NCBI GenBank assembly: GCA_021827495.1 | Contig: JAKAVN010000009.1 | Location: forward strand, 1-46,990 | Reading direction: 5' to 3' | Length of the DNA: 46,990 nt | Origin: Deltaproteobacteria bacterium | GTDB lineage: Bacteria; Desulfobacterota; Binatia; Binatales; Binataceae | Part shown: positions 16,717 to 25,432 of the stretch, piece by piece | Numbering within the stretch: position 1 is the stretch's first letter | How the letters are laid out: each line of letters starts with the position of its first letter | Notes under the pieces: generated by a model | Told to the model about the DNA's origin: nothing | Database searches by the model: none | The model's input: only the letters and a program-made list of their open reading frames with translations | Program-made: the position numbers and the translations under genes

Positions 16717-17052
16717 ATGAAGTTGGCGGCTCGGACGGATCGCCCACACTGGACGGGCAGGATAGCCGCTCTCACTGCGGCTATTCTGCTTGTTGCGCAA
16801 ACGGTTGGCGCCGCCCATCTCCATCCGCTTCCGTCGCAAGGAAAATACGTGGCGAGCGCAGCCGTCAGCGCTGGCGACGGCCTTTGCGCGCTCTGTCTAT
16901 TTCGCTTTCATAGCCCGACCACGTTCGTCGTTACGCCTTCTCCGAAGGCGCCGACCGTCGCGGAATTAGCTGTTCTCCTTGTGAGAGGGTCGGAGCTGCA
17001 TTCCTCGTACAATTCGCATCTCTTTGGCAGGGCTCCGCCCGCATCGCTCTGA
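16717..17052 (+). CDS. Small secreted Cys/His protein (DUF2946-like) upstream of TonB receptor
   Basis: A 111-residue protein with a hydrophobic N-terminal segment (IAALTAAILLVAQTVGAA) that looks like a signal peptide or anchor. AHLHPLP and a CALC motif in GDGLCALCLF follow. This order of signal segment, His-rich patch and CxxC is typical of DUF2946-like proteins, often found next to TonB-dependent receptors and metal-handling genes. Metal binding is therefore plausible but not shown. The start is ATG 16717, with TTG at 16714 as an alternative; the ribosome binding site is weak. It lies 111 bp upstream of the receptor on the same strand and is probably co-transcribed with it. Confidence 0.6.
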   Translation: MKLAARTDRPHWTGRIAALTAAILLVAQTVGAAHLHPLPSQGKYVASAAVSAGDGLCALCLFRFHSPTTFVVTPSPKAPTVAELAVLLVRGSELHSSYNSHLFGRAPPASL

Positions 17053-17163
17053 GCTCCCCTTTTCCGGACATCTGAAAAATTGTTGCGGCGCACGGCGTGG
17101 CCATGCGCCGGGTCACGCGGCTTGGTGGCGCGGGACGGTCAGGCCTACGCGCAGGAGTTTAAG

Positions 17164-19545
17164 ATGCGGAGGTTCGTTGTAGTGACAGTTGCGCTGCTGG
17201 CGATGCAGACGCTGATGATCAATCCGGTGGCCCGTTCAGCCGAGGCCGGTTCCCGGCAGAGTATCAGCGGTACAGTTCGGGATGTGCTTGGCAGGCCGCT
17301 AAACGGAGTCGAGATTACGCTTCAAGATCGCGACGGTCACGTCGTTAGCCATACCGTGAGCGGTCGCGACGGGCATTTTCGGCTTACCGGCGTGTCGGCG
17401 GGCCTATATTTGGTCATCGCCAAAAAAAGCAGGTTTGCGGTTGCCAGCAAGGTTGTCTCGACGACTGCGGGCGCCACCCCGCCCCCGGTTGCGTTAGCAA
17501 TGAGTTCGCTTAAGCCGCTGACCGTGGCGGTTTCGGCCCGGCGGCTCAGCCAGGCGCCTAACCGGCTTTCGGGCGCGGGTAATAGCGCCTATACGCTGAC
17601 CGAAAAAAATATAGAGCAGCTCCCCGCAGGGGCCAACACCTCGATGAGTCAAGTGCTGCTGCAGATGCCAGGCGTGGCCCAGGATGAAAATGGACAGGTC
17701 CACATCCGCGGCTCTCATGCGGATTTACAGTGGCGGATAAATGGAATTATGCTGCCATTGGATAGCTTTAGCGGTTTCGGCCAAGTCCTTTCGCCATACT
17801 CCATTCGCAGCTTGAGCCTGGTCGACGGCGCGCTGCCGGCTCAGTACGGTTATCGCGATGCGGGGATTCTCGATATCCAGACGAAAGACGGATGTACCGA
17901 CCCAGGGGGGCGTTTTGAGCTCTACGGCGGCCAGCGCGAGACCGCGCGGCCCAGCTTTGAGTATGGTGGCTGCGGCGGGAATTTCAGTTTCTACACGACC
18001 GGCTTTTACCTGCACGACAACATCGGATTGAGCTCAGCTACGCCCGGCCCCACTCCCATCCATGACCTTACCGACCAAGGGCAGGGTTTCGGCTACCTTT
18101 CCTATTTTCTTAATGCGACTACCAAACTTAGCCTTATCACGGGCGTTTCGGTTGCCGATAATCAGTTTCCCGATTACCCCGGACAGATTCCCGAGTACGA
18201 GCTGGCAGGAGTCAACCCCACTGACTATCCTTCGACGATTCTGGATGAGAACTTGTCCCAGAGGTATTACTTCGGGATACTCGCGCTCCAGGGCACGGTT
18301 GGAACCGCACTGGACTATCAGATTGCCTATACGGCCAAGTATAACACGGTACGGTTTAATCCTGATCCGGTGGGTGACCTGATCTATCAGGGGGTGGCCT
18401 CGCGCGCCTTTCACAGCGAGCTCGCCAACACTGTCCAAGGTGATTTAACCTACCGGCTTAACAAATCGCACACGCTGGCCGCCGGTGTTTACGCCGGCGA
18501 GTATGGAGAGACGCTCGACGATATCTCGTCGACCTTTCGAGCCAATTCGCATGGTCAGCAGATTAGTGAAGTACCGCTGAACGTGATTGACAACACCAAC
18601 GGCATCGCTTGGCTTGTTGGCCTTTACGCGCAGGACCGTTGGCTGCTTTCGGAAAACCTCACCCTTGATTACGGACTCCGCTGGGATCAGATGGCGGGCT
18701 TTGTCGGTTCGGCCAATCAGCTAAGCCCGCGCGCCAATCTGGTTTACACCCTGCGCAAAAATACGACGTTGCACCTGGGGTTCTCCCGCTATTTCCAGAC
18801 CCCGTCGTTCTATACGATTTCGCCTCGCAGCTTCAGCGCTTTCAATGACACAACCGCCGCGGTCCTGCCGGGCGGGGCGGAACCGCGGCCCGAAAGTGAC
18901 TGGTACTTCGATGCCGGTGGCAGTACGAGCGAGTTGTTGCCTGGACTTACGGTGGGCGAGGACGCATACTTCGAGCTGGCGCATAATCTGCTTGATCTTG
19001 GGCAGTTCGGTTTTGTTCCGATCTTTGCGCCGTTCAATTACCTCGACGGGCGAGTCTACGGCGCCGAAACCACCATTAGCTACAAGTTGGGCAAGGCGCT
19101 GTCGCTTGGTTCCAACTTCTCCTACTCAGTGGCCCAAGGGAAAGACGTTGTGACCGGCCAGTTCAACTTCACACCCGCGGAGCTTACCTATGCCGATAGC
19201 CATTACATATATTTGGACCATCAGCAATTCTATACCGCCTCGGCGTGGGCGGCTTACAGCTGGGGGCCCTATCTGTTCAGCCTCGACGGCGCCTATGGCA
19301 GCGGCTTACGCGCGGGCTTCGCTAACACCGGGGAAGTCCCATTCAATTGGACGCTCGACCTCGGCGCGGCGCGCAGCTTCGATATATCGGGGGCCGGCAA
19401 AATGACAGCCCGCGTGGTGCTCATCAACGTCTTTGACCGCACCAATATATTGCGTGAGGGCACCGGCATAGGAATCTTCGAGCCCGCGTACGGTCCGCGG
19501 CAAGCACTCTATGGGTCCATCTCAGTGCCGTTGCCGAGGCTTTAA
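17164..19545 (+). CDS. TonB-dependent outer-membrane receptor with carboxypeptidase-like N-domain
   Basis: A 793-residue outer-membrane receptor. It starts at ATG 17164, behind AGGAG, with a signal peptide (MRRFVVVTVALLAMQTL and on to RSAEA). Residues about 33-105 form a carboxypeptidase-regulatory-like domain (SISGTVRDVLGRPLNGVEIT, then GHFRLTGVSAGLYLV). A plug follows, with LLQMPGVAQDENGQVHIRG and a beta-barrel of alternating aromatic strands such as LTLDYGLRWDQMAG. The C-terminal strand, ALYGSISVPLPRL, lacks the usual terminal Phe. The N-domain is common in CirA/SusC-like receptors. The substrate cannot be read. exbB-exbD-tonB follow 143 bp downstream and should energise it. The small Cys/His gene upstream suggests a metal or metal chelate, but that is inference. 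Confidence 0.9.
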   Translation: MRRFVVVTVALLAMQTLMINPVARSAEAGSRQSISGTVRDVLGRPLNGVEITLQDRDGHVVSHTVSGRDGHFRLTGVSAGLYLVIAKKSRFAVASKVVSTTAGATPPPVALAMSSLKPLTVAVSARRLSQAPNRLSGAGNSAYTLTEKNIEQLPAGANTSMSQVLLQMPGVAQDENGQVHIRGSHADLQWRINGIMLPLDSFSGFGQVLSPYSIRSLSLVDGALPAQYGYRDAGILDIQTKDGCTDPGGRFELYGGQRETARPSFEYGGCGGNFSFYTTGFYLHDNIGLSSATPGPTPIHDLTDQGQGFGYLSYFLNATTKLSLITGVSVADNQFPDYPGQIPEYELAGVNPTDYPSTILDENLSQRYYFGILALQGTVGTALDYQIAYTAKYNTVRFNPDPVGDLIYQGVASRAFHSELANTVQGDLTYRLNKSHTLAAGVYAGEYGETLDDISSTFRANSHGQQISEVPLNVIDNTNGIAWLVGLYAQDRWLLSENLTLDYGLRWDQMAGFVGSANQLSPRANLVYTLRKNTTLHLGFSRYFQTPSFYTISPRSFSAFNDTTAAVLPGGAEPRPESDWYFDAGGSTSELLPGLTVGEDAYFELAHNLLDLGQFGFVPIFAPFNYLDGRVYGAETTISYKLGKALSLGSNFSYSVAQGKDVVTGQFNFTPAELTYADSHYIYLDHQQFYTASAWAAYSWGPYLFSLDGAYGSGLRAGFANTGEVPFNWTLDLGAARSFDISGAGKMTARVVLINVFDRTNILREGTGIGIFEPAYGPRQALYGSISVPLPRL

Positions 19546-19688
19546 GAAAACGCAATCGGTGCGCCGGGGTTATCATAGCGCTATGGGGGACGGCTGGCTT
19601 TGGTCGTTATACTCATTGTCTAAAATATTGTGCGTGGTCCAAACCCGCGGCTATTACCCAACAAATAGTGAAAGAGGGCTGTGCTGTT

Positions 19689-20378
19689 ATGCAGGAATTA
19701 GCTGGAGCGTGGGAAGCGCTGAAGTTCGGCGGGCCGATGGTTTATCCGCTGCTGTTCCTGGGAGCGCTCGCTGTCACGATTATTCTCGACCGAGCGGTAA
19801 GCTACCGGCGCACGCTGCGGCTTTCACGAAGTCTGGTGGAGCTGGTCGAAACGTACGACTTCTCCTGGAGCGAGCTGGAGCAACACCTCAAGGCGGTTGC
19901 CGCGGCCAATGCCTATCGGCGGTTCTTTCAGGTGATTGCCGACAGCCGCGAAAAACCCGCGTGGTGGGTGGAGTCTCGCGCCGGCGACGAGGCGGGAAGC
20001 ATCGAGAAGGCGCTGGGCCGCGGCCTCTGGGTTCTGGAGACCGTGGTGACAGCGGCTCCTCTTATGGGACTTCTGGGCACCATCACCGGGATGATGCAGT
20101 CGTTCAAGGTTATCGGCGCATCCAGCCTGGTCGCTCCTACCCAGGTCACCGCGGGCGTGGCGCAGGCCTTGATCGCGACCGCGCTGGGGCTCTTGATCGC
20201 TATCCTCGCGCTGTTCGGCTTCAACTTCTTCTCCAGAACCCAGTCGCAGGCGCTCGATTATATGGAACGGCTCGGGTCTCGCCTGATCGATCATATACGA
20301 CTCGATCAAGAAAACCGCGGCGTTGAGGCGAACGTCCGCATTACGGCATTGCCCGGCAAGGAGGGGCGCGCACGATGA
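19689..20378 (+). CDS. exbB: MotA/TolQ/ExbB proton channel family protein
   Basis: A 229-residue inner-membrane protein with three membrane segments: near residues 15-35 (VYPLLFLGALAVTIILDRAV), then TAAPLMGLLGTITGMMQSF, the conserved ExbB/TolQ stretch, and VAQALIATALGLLIAILAL. With ExbD it forms the channel that couples proton flow to TonB. The start is ATG 19689; an in-frame GTG at 19668 is an alternative and GAGGG lies between them. Its TGA overlaps the exbD ATG (ATGA). A TAAAAT at 19621-19626 could be a -10 box separating this operon from the receptor gene. The neighbours favour ExbB over TolQ. Confidence 0.92.
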   Translation: MQELAGAWEALKFGGPMVYPLLFLGALAVTIILDRAVSYRRTLRLSRSLVELVETYDFSWSELEQHLKAVAAANAYRRFFQVIADSREKPAWWVESRAGDEAGSIEKALGRGLWVLETVVTAAPLMGLLGTITGMMQSFKVIGASSLVAPTQVTAGVAQALIATALGLLIAILALFGFNFFSRTQSQALDYMERLGSRLIDHIRLDQENRGVEANVRITALPGKEGRAR

Positions 20379-20776
20379 AGCTGCGCAGGGGAAGGGAATA
20401 TCGACACGGGCGCATCGAAATCATCCCGATGATCGACGTGATGTTCTTTCTGCTGGTGACCTTCATGCTGGCCTCGCTGTCGATGCAAAGCCTCAACTCC
20501 ATCACGGTCAAGCTGCCGCAGGGCGACGCGCCGAACCTGCAACATAAGGAGCCGGTGACGCTGACTATTACCAAAAATAGCCAGATCTTTCTCGACAAGA
20601 CTCCGACCACGCTGGCAACGATGGCATTTACGTTGAAGAGCATGCTGCAAGGACAGGATCAGGGGGTCGTCGTCAACGCGGACAGCGCCGCGCCGGAAGG
20701 TATCGTGGTGGAGGCGATGCTTCAGGCGCGGCGCGCCGGCGTGGAGCACTTTCTGATCGCGGTAAAGCGTGAATGA
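20375..20776 (+). CDS. exbD: ExbD/TolR biopolymer transport protein
   Basis: A 133-residue protein with a short cytoplasmic start and one membrane helix carrying the proton-relay Asp in IIPMIDVMFFLLVTFMLAS, followed by a periplasmic domain (residues about 50-133) with DKTPTTLATMAF and VVVNADSAAPEG segments usual for ExbD. The ATG at 20375 overlaps the exbB stop and its own stop overlaps the tonB start, so all three proteins are probably made in fixed ratio. It acts with ExbB in the inner membrane. Confidence 0.92.
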   Translation: MKLRRGREYRHGRIEIIPMIDVMFFLLVTFMLASLSMQSLNSITVKLPQGDAPNLQHKEPVTLTITKNSQIFLDKTPTTLATMAFTLKSMLQGQDQGVVVNADSAAPEGIVVEAMLQARRAGVEHFLIAVKRE

Positions 20777-21516
20777 ACCCAGCGCCTCAAACGGCGTCGC
20801 CCTACCTGGATGACCCGTGGCGGCGGCTGGCCTGGATTGCTCCGCTGTCGGTTCTGGTATGGGCGGCGGCACTATTCAGCTTTTCTATTTTGCTGAGACA
20901 GACGGCGCCTCCGGCCCCGGAGCTGAAGCCGATCGAGGCACGGATCGTCGAGTTGCCGCCTGTGGTTGGAGGCCTCAAGGGCGGACCCGCCGCGGCTGCG
21001 CACCCTGCGGCGGCGGCACCAGCCAAGCCCAAGCCTCGGGTCGAGGTCAGACGCAAGGTTTCACCGCACAAGAAACGAGTCATACCGCAGGCGCCGCCGT
21101 CGCTGTCGGGCACGCGAAAAGCTCCGGCCGAATCGCCGCCCGCGTCGAGCACCGGCGCATCCAAGGCGGCGACGGGTGAGGGTGCTGAGAGCGGCGGGGC
21201 ACCGCAAGGGAAGCGAAGCACAGGCGGCGGTTCGGGGCTTGGCAGCGACAGCCTCGGAGCGCGGGCGATATATTCGCCCGTGCCGAAAATTCCCGACGAC
21301 CTGCGCGAGATGGCCTTTGCGGTCGTGGCGGTGGCGCACTTTGAGGTCTCCTATGACGGAACGGTCAAAGTGACTCTCACCAAGCCCACTCTCGATCCGC
21401 GCCTCAACCAGCTTCTGCTCAGCACGCTGGAGCAGTGGCGCTTCTTTCCCGCGATGAAGGGTGGAGTGGCAATCGATTCGGCCTTCGACGTGCGGATCCC
21501 GATAAGCGTTCAGTGA
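20773..21516 (+). CDS. tonB: TonB-family energy transducer
   Basis: A 247-residue protein anchored by one N-terminal helix (RLAWIAPLSVLVWAAALFSF). A long Pro/Ala/Lys-rich spacer (about residues 60-165) spans the periplasm. The C-terminal domain (about 165-247) has the family ending LLLSTLEQWRFFPAMKGGVA, followed by a final beta strand, and would contact the TonB box of the receptor. The start ATG 20773 overlaps the exbD stop (ATGA). The basic PKPRVEVRRKVSPHKKR stretch in the spacer replaces the usual alternating Pro-Glu/Pro-Lys repeats. Together with exbB and exbD it is dedicated, by position, to the receptor upstream. Confidence 0.88.
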   Translation: MNPAPQTASPYLDDPWRRLAWIAPLSVLVWAAALFSFSILLRQTAPPAPELKPIEARIVELPPVVGGLKGGPAAAAHPAAAAPAKPKPRVEVRRKVSPHKKRVIPQAPPSLSGTRKAPAESPPASSTGASKAATGEGAESGGAPQGKRSTGGGSGLGSDSLGARAIYSPVPKIPDDLREMAFAVVAVAHFEVSYDGTVKVTLTKPTLDPRLNQLLLSTLEQWRFFPAMKGGVAIDSAFDVRIPISVQ

Positions 21517-21615
21517 ACGGCGCGCGCGGCTGGCATTCGCGCCCGCTTTTTGACAGAAATCGGCATGGAGCGCGGCGCTTCGCCGCGTCCTTGATCAACG
21601 CGGGAGGTGGGCAAA

Positions 21616-22473
21616 ATGAAGATCGGATTGCTGATGCCGTTTAGCGAGGATACTGCCAACCCGGCGGACTTTGGCCGCACCGCCGAGGATTTGGGCTTCG
21701 AGTCGATGTGGGTGCCGGAGCATCCGATTCTTCCCGCCGATCCCAAGACCCCGTTCCCGCAGGGCGGACCGATCCCGCCGGTTTACTCGCACATGGGCGA
21801 CCAGTTCATCGCGCTCAGCATGGCCGCCGCGGTGACCAAGAAATTGAAGCTCGCCACCGGCGTCTGCCTGGTGCCCGAGCACAATCCGATGATTCTGGCC
21901 AAGCAGATCGGCAGCCTCGACAACTTCTCCGGCGGCCGCTTCATCTTCGGCATCGGCGCCGGCTGGCTGCGCGAGGAGACGGAACTGCTCGGCGGCGACT
22001 TTCCGCACCGCTGGACACAGACCGCCGAGTACGTCGCCGCGATGCGCGCGCTGTGGACCAAGGGCGAGGCGTCCTTCGAGGGCAAGTACGTCAAGTTTCC
22101 GGCGATCCGATCCTACCCGCGCCCCGCGCAGCCGGCCGGGCCGCCGGTGCTGCTCGGCAGCCGCGACAAGAACGCGCTCAAGCGCGTCGCCAAGTGGGGC
22201 GACGGATGGTGTCCGATTCGCATCAGCGTCGACGAGATGAAGCAGGCGACCGCACAGTTGCGCGAGGAGTGCCACAAGGCCGGCCGCGATTACAACCAGC
22301 TCGACCTCACCGTGATGGGTTCGCTGGGCAGCGAGCGCGCCAAGGTCCACGACGAACTCGGCAGGTACGCGGCGCTGGGCGTCGGCCGCTTCGTGATCAC
22401 GCTGATCGCCGACGCGCTCGGCGCCGGCCAATACAAGGCTGAACTCGAGCGGCTGGCCAAGGTCCACATCTGA
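21616..22473 (+). CDS. LLM-class F420-dependent oxidoreductase (first of two)
   Basis: A 285-residue luciferase-like monooxygenase-fold protein. The start, MKIGLLMPFSEDTANPADFG, is typical of the probable F420-dependent subfamily, as are ESMWVPEHPILP, LATGVCLVPEHNPMILAKQI and SGGRFIFGIGAGWLREE, followed later by RVAKWGDGWCPIR. The family uses F420 or FMN to oxidise or reduce small organic substrates; the substrate here is unknown. GGAGGTGG lies before ATG 21616 (a GTG at 21607 is also in frame). It is followed 28 bp later by a close paralogue, and the two share a 41-bp identical stretch. Cofactor choice is inferred from the subfamily. Confidence 0.88.
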   Translation: MKIGLLMPFSEDTANPADFGRTAEDLGFESMWVPEHPILPADPKTPFPQGGPIPPVYSHMGDQFIALSMAAAVTKKLKLATGVCLVPEHNPMILAKQIGSLDNFSGGRFIFGIGAGWLREETELLGGDFPHRWTQTAEYVAAMRALWTKGEASFEGKYVKFPAIRSYPRPAQPAGPPVLLGSRDKNALKRVAKWGDGWCPIRISVDEMKQATAQLREECHKAGRDYNQLDLTVMGSLGSERAKVHDELGRYAALGVGRFVITLIADALGAGQYKAELERLAKVHI

Positions 22474-22501
22474 TAAGGCGCCCGGCTGGAGGAAGTTCGC
22501 G

Positions 22502-23353
22502 ATGAAGATTGGAATCCTGGCTTGGTGCGCCGAGCATACCGCCGACTTCGCCACGGTCGCCGCGCGCGCGGAGGCGCTGGGCTTCGAGTCGATTTTTCTC
22601 GCCGAGCATCCGGTCTTCCCGGCCCAGATCAATACGCGCCTGCCGCGCGGCGACGGCAAGATTCCCGAAGTGTACGCGCACATACCCGATCCGTTCATCG
22701 GATTGGCTTTCGCCGCCGCCGCGACGCGCCGGATAAAGCTCGGCACCGGCGTCTGCCTGGTGCCCGAGCGCGATCCCAAGGTGTTGGCCAAGGAGGTCGC
22801 GACGCTGGACCTCTATTCGGGTGGCCGCTTCATCTTCGGCATCGGCGCCGGCTGGCTGCGCGAAGAGAGCGAGATCATGGGCGTCGATTTCCCTCGGCGC
22901 TGGGCGATGACGCGCGAGTGCGTGGCGGCGATGAAGGAACTGTGGACCAGGCCCGAGGCCGGCTTCAACGGCGAGTTCATCCGCTTCAAGCCGATCCGCT
23001 GCTATCCCAAGCCGGCCCAGAAACCGTATCCGCCGATCCACGTCGGCGCCACGGGCGAGCGCGCGCTGAAAAACACCGTCGCGATGGGCGACGGATGGTG
23101 CCCCATCGGGCTTGATCCCGGGCAGCTTGCGGCGGAACTGGCAAAGCTGCGCAGGCTTTGCGATGAGGCGGGCCGCGACTTTGGCGCGCTCGAAATCTCG
23201 ATCTACAACCCGGCCGCCGAGGGCGATCCGCGCCGCGCGCTTGAACGCTACGCGCAAGCCGGCGCGCATCGTTTGGTCCTGATGAACGCGACCCTCGCGC
23301 CCGATCGCTACCAGCGCGAGCTCGAAGACTTCGCCCGCGACTGGATTGGCTGA
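22502..23353 (+). CDS. LLM-class F420-dependent oxidoreductase (second of two)
   Basis: A 283-residue paralogue of the preceding gene. It begins MKIGILAWCAEHTADFATVA and keeps ESIFLAEHPVFPAQI, LGTGVCLVPERDPKVLAKEV, SGGRFIFGIGAGWLREESEI and VAMGDGWCPIGLDPGQLAAE. The C-terminal part differs more from its neighbour, which suggests a different substrate. GGAGGAAG precedes ATG 22502. It lies in the same direction as the first gene and the following Gfo/Idh/MocA gene, suggesting an operon. As for the first, F420 use is a subfamily inference. Confidence 0.88.
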   Translation: MKIGILAWCAEHTADFATVAARAEALGFESIFLAEHPVFPAQINTRLPRGDGKIPEVYAHIPDPFIGLAFAAAATRRIKLGTGVCLVPERDPKVLAKEVATLDLYSGGRFIFGIGAGWLREESEIMGVDFPRRWAMTRECVAAMKELWTRPEAGFNGEFIRFKPIRCYPKPAQKPYPPIHVGATGERALKNTVAMGDGWCPIGLDPGQLAAELAKLRRLCDEAGRDFGALEISIYNPAAEGDPRRALERYAQAGAHRLVLMNATLAPDRYQRELEDFARDWIG

Positions 23354-23411
23354 TGCCACGCGTGAGTAGCCGCGGCGCTGTCGCATCCGTGCCGCGCCGC
23401 CCGCGGAGCCG

Positions 23412-24434
23412 ATGATGCTGCGCGGCGCCATTTCGGGCTTCGGCGAGGTCGCGGCGCACGCGCACGTTGCCGGATGGCGCACGCGGCCGGAGGTCAATAT
23501 CGTCGCGATTCACGACCCGATCTCCGCGCGGCGTCATCACGCGATCCGCCTCATCCCGAACATCCGCGTCTACGACGACCTCGAGTTGATGCTCGACGGC
23601 GAACGGCTGGACTTCGTCGACGTCGCCAGCCCGCCTGCCTACCATGCGGCGGCGGCGCTAACCGCGCTTGCCGCCGGCGCCCACGTGCTGGTCGAAAAGC
23701 CGCTCTCGCTGGCGGCCGGCGAGTTCGAGGCCCTGCGCGCCGCCGCTTCAAGCCGCGGGCGCGTGCTGATGTGCGTGCATAACTGGAAACACGCCGCGGT
23801 TTACCGGCTCGCGCATGACCTCATAGGCGCGGGGCGGCTCGGCGAGATCCGCTACCTCGCGCTTGACCGGCTGCGCACCGCACCCGCCGGCATGGAGACC
23901 GGCACGGGCGGCGGCTGGCGTCTCGGGGAGGCGGCCGGTGGTGGAATCCTGGTCGATCACGGATGGCACGTTTTCTACCTGATGCGCTGGCTGATGGGCG
24001 GGCTCGATCCGGCCGCGGTGGGCGCCTTCCTTGGCGCGAGTGCGGCCGCGCCGGTCGAGGACGTAGCCGACCTCAGGGTGATTTTTCCCGGCGACAGGAT
24101 CGCCGCCGCTCATCTGAGCTGGCGTTCACCGGTGCGGCGCACGCGCGCGATGCTGTACGGCAGCGAGGGAGCACTCGAAATCGATGGCGACCGGGTAGTC
24201 CTGACCGGCCGCTGCGGGAGCTCCGAGGATTTTCCGCTGACGCCCGAAGCCGATGATTCCTACCATCCGGCCTGGTTCGCGAGGATGGCCGCCGACTTCG
24301 AGCGCGCGGTTCTCGAAGGCCTCGAGTCCGCGGTGGCGGCGGAAAACCTGGCCGAGGCGCGCGCCGCGCTGGCCCTGACGCTGGGCGCGCGGGAATCGAG
24401 CCGTCAAGGCGGCGGACAGCTTAAGCTTGCATGA
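23412..24434 (+). CDS. Gfo/Idh/MocA-family oxidoreductase
   Basis: A 340-residue protein with an N-terminal Rossmann domain whose glycine loop is GAISGFGEVAAHAH. The family's EKP motif follows in HVLVEKPLSLAAGEFEAL, where Lys contacts the nicotinamide and substrate, and the C-terminal domain includes ILVDHGWHVFYLMRWLMGG, with the active-site Asp and His. Members oxidise or reduce hydroxyl or keto groups of sugars and cyclitols with NAD(P). The substrate is unknown. It follows the two luciferase-like genes after 58 bp and probably shares their transcript. The last 102 bp of this gene recur in diverged form at 25331-25432. The start is ATG 23412; a second ATG directly follows. Confidence 0.87.
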   Translation: MMLRGAISGFGEVAAHAHVAGWRTRPEVNIVAIHDPISARRHHAIRLIPNIRVYDDLELMLDGERLDFVDVASPPAYHAAAALTALAAGAHVLVEKPLSLAAGEFEALRAAASSRGRVLMCVHNWKHAAVYRLAHDLIGAGRLGEIRYLALDRLRTAPAGMETGTGGGWRLGEAAGGGILVDHGWHVFYLMRWLMGGLDPAAVGAFLGASAAAPVEDVADLRVIFPGDRIAAAHLSWRSPVRRTRAMLYGSEGALEIDGDRVVLTGRCGSSEDFPLTPEADDSYHPAWFARMAADFERAVLEGLESAVAAENLAEARAALALTLGARESSRQGGGQLKLA

Positions 24435-24618
24435 AGAAACAGGACAGTTTGACAAGGCCCTAGTCGCTTACCCCAGAGCATTGGTATGGCAGGCCGGCTA
24501 AGTGAACCAACAGAATAAGCGCGATTCCGAGGGCCAGCGGAGTAGTGCCGGGGTGCTCGCGATCACATAGCGGGCCTTTGGGGCAAGCGACAGGAAATCG
24601 CGCGGCGTGAGCGGAGCG

Positions 24619-25230
24619 CTACGGAATGAACATCGGCGCTATCATCAGTACCGCCATCAGGATGCTCACCCATGCGGACGGCTGCTGCTGGGTCTGCTGG
24701 GTCTGGTCGGGAGCGGTATAGCTCTGCCGGCCCGCGATCTGGCTCAGCATAGCGCCGTTGCCAGCACTACCTGTCCCGGTGGCATCAGCTGTTGAATCTT
24801 GAGCGCCATCCGCCGGCGTATTCATCGTGAGGATCTCGGGCCGCACGATGATTCGATTCACGATCTGGAGACTGGGATCGTGCAAGGCCTGACGGGCCTT
24901 TTTCTCCGCGTCTTCCTTGCCATGAGGCGTGCCGACGAAGCCGTAGAGCATGACCTGAGGGCCATTCTTTTCGTCCGTCACGGTTGCGCCAACCAACGGA
25001 AGATCGTGCGACTTGAAATAATCGGTAAGCACACGTCTCTGCCCAGCCGGATCGGAGGGCAACGGGGGCAACTGGTCCGTTGAACTGGCGGTCGGCGCAC
25101 CGGCCTGCAAAGTTGCCGGCGGCGCGAGCGCTAAAGGCGGTGCCGAGTTCGAAGCCGCTGTGCAGGCCACCAATGACGCCGCTACCACTGAAACCAGAAA
25201 TGCCAGAGCAGGTTGCCCAGCGCGAGCCAT
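24619..25230 (-). CDS. Lipoprotein with a BON-like domain
   Basis: A 203-residue lipoprotein: the signal segment ends in SLVAC, with Cys23 as the lipidated residue, and a Ser/Pro/Ala linker follows. The central part, RRVLTDYFKSHDLPLVGATV and then PQVMLYGFVGTPHGKEDAEK and IVNRIIVRPEI, resembles a BON domain (predicted alpha/beta fold often found in periplasmic lipid- or polymer-binding proteins). A Gln-rich stretch (QTQQTQQQP) precedes a hydrophobic C-terminus (ILMAVLMIAPMFIP) that could sit in the membrane. The start is ATG 25228-25230. It lies, opposite in direction, between a Gfo/Idh/MocA gene and a copy of that gene's 3' end. The function is unknown. Confidence 0.65.
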   Translation of the reverse strand: MARAGQPALAFLVSVVAASLVACTAASNSAPPLALAPPATLQAGAPTASSTDQLPPLPSDPAGQRRVLTDYFKSHDLPLVGATVTDEKNGPQVMLYGFVGTPHGKEDAEKKARQALHDPSLQIVNRIIVRPEILTMNTPADGAQDSTADATGTGSAGNGAMLSQIAGRQSYTAPDQTQQTQQQPSAWVSILMAVLMIAPMFIP

Positions 25231-25330
25231 CCGCTTTCCTGATCTTCGGGCGTCCCTTTCCGATGCTCGGGGATTCAAGCTCAACCAAAGGTCGCTCGTA
25301 CTCGGACCATCCCAACGCTACCGCATTTCT

Positions 25331-25432
25331 GTGGCGGCGGAAAACCTGGCCGAGGCGCGCGTCGCGCTGGCCCTGACGCCGGGCGCGCGGGAAGCGAGCC
25401 GTCAAGGCGGCGGACCGATTAAACTTGTATGA
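25331..25432 (+). pseudogene. Diverged copy of the 3' end of a Gfo/Idh/MocA gene
   Basis: These 102 bp align without gaps to 24333-24434, the last 34 codons of the Gfo/Idh/MocA oxidoreductase, with 7 mismatches by eye, and both end in TGA. The encoded end is AAENLAEARVALALTPGARE and so on, against ALALTLGARES in the intact gene. Most differences change the amino acid. Nothing upstream of 25331 resembles the rest of the gene, so this is a truncated relic of a second copy or a partial duplication. Confidence 0.8.

Noticed and set aside
19511-20326. 270-codon plus-strand frame ahead of exbD
   Set aside because: Overlaps exbB in another frame; exbB has conserved membrane segments and overlaps exbD in the usual way.
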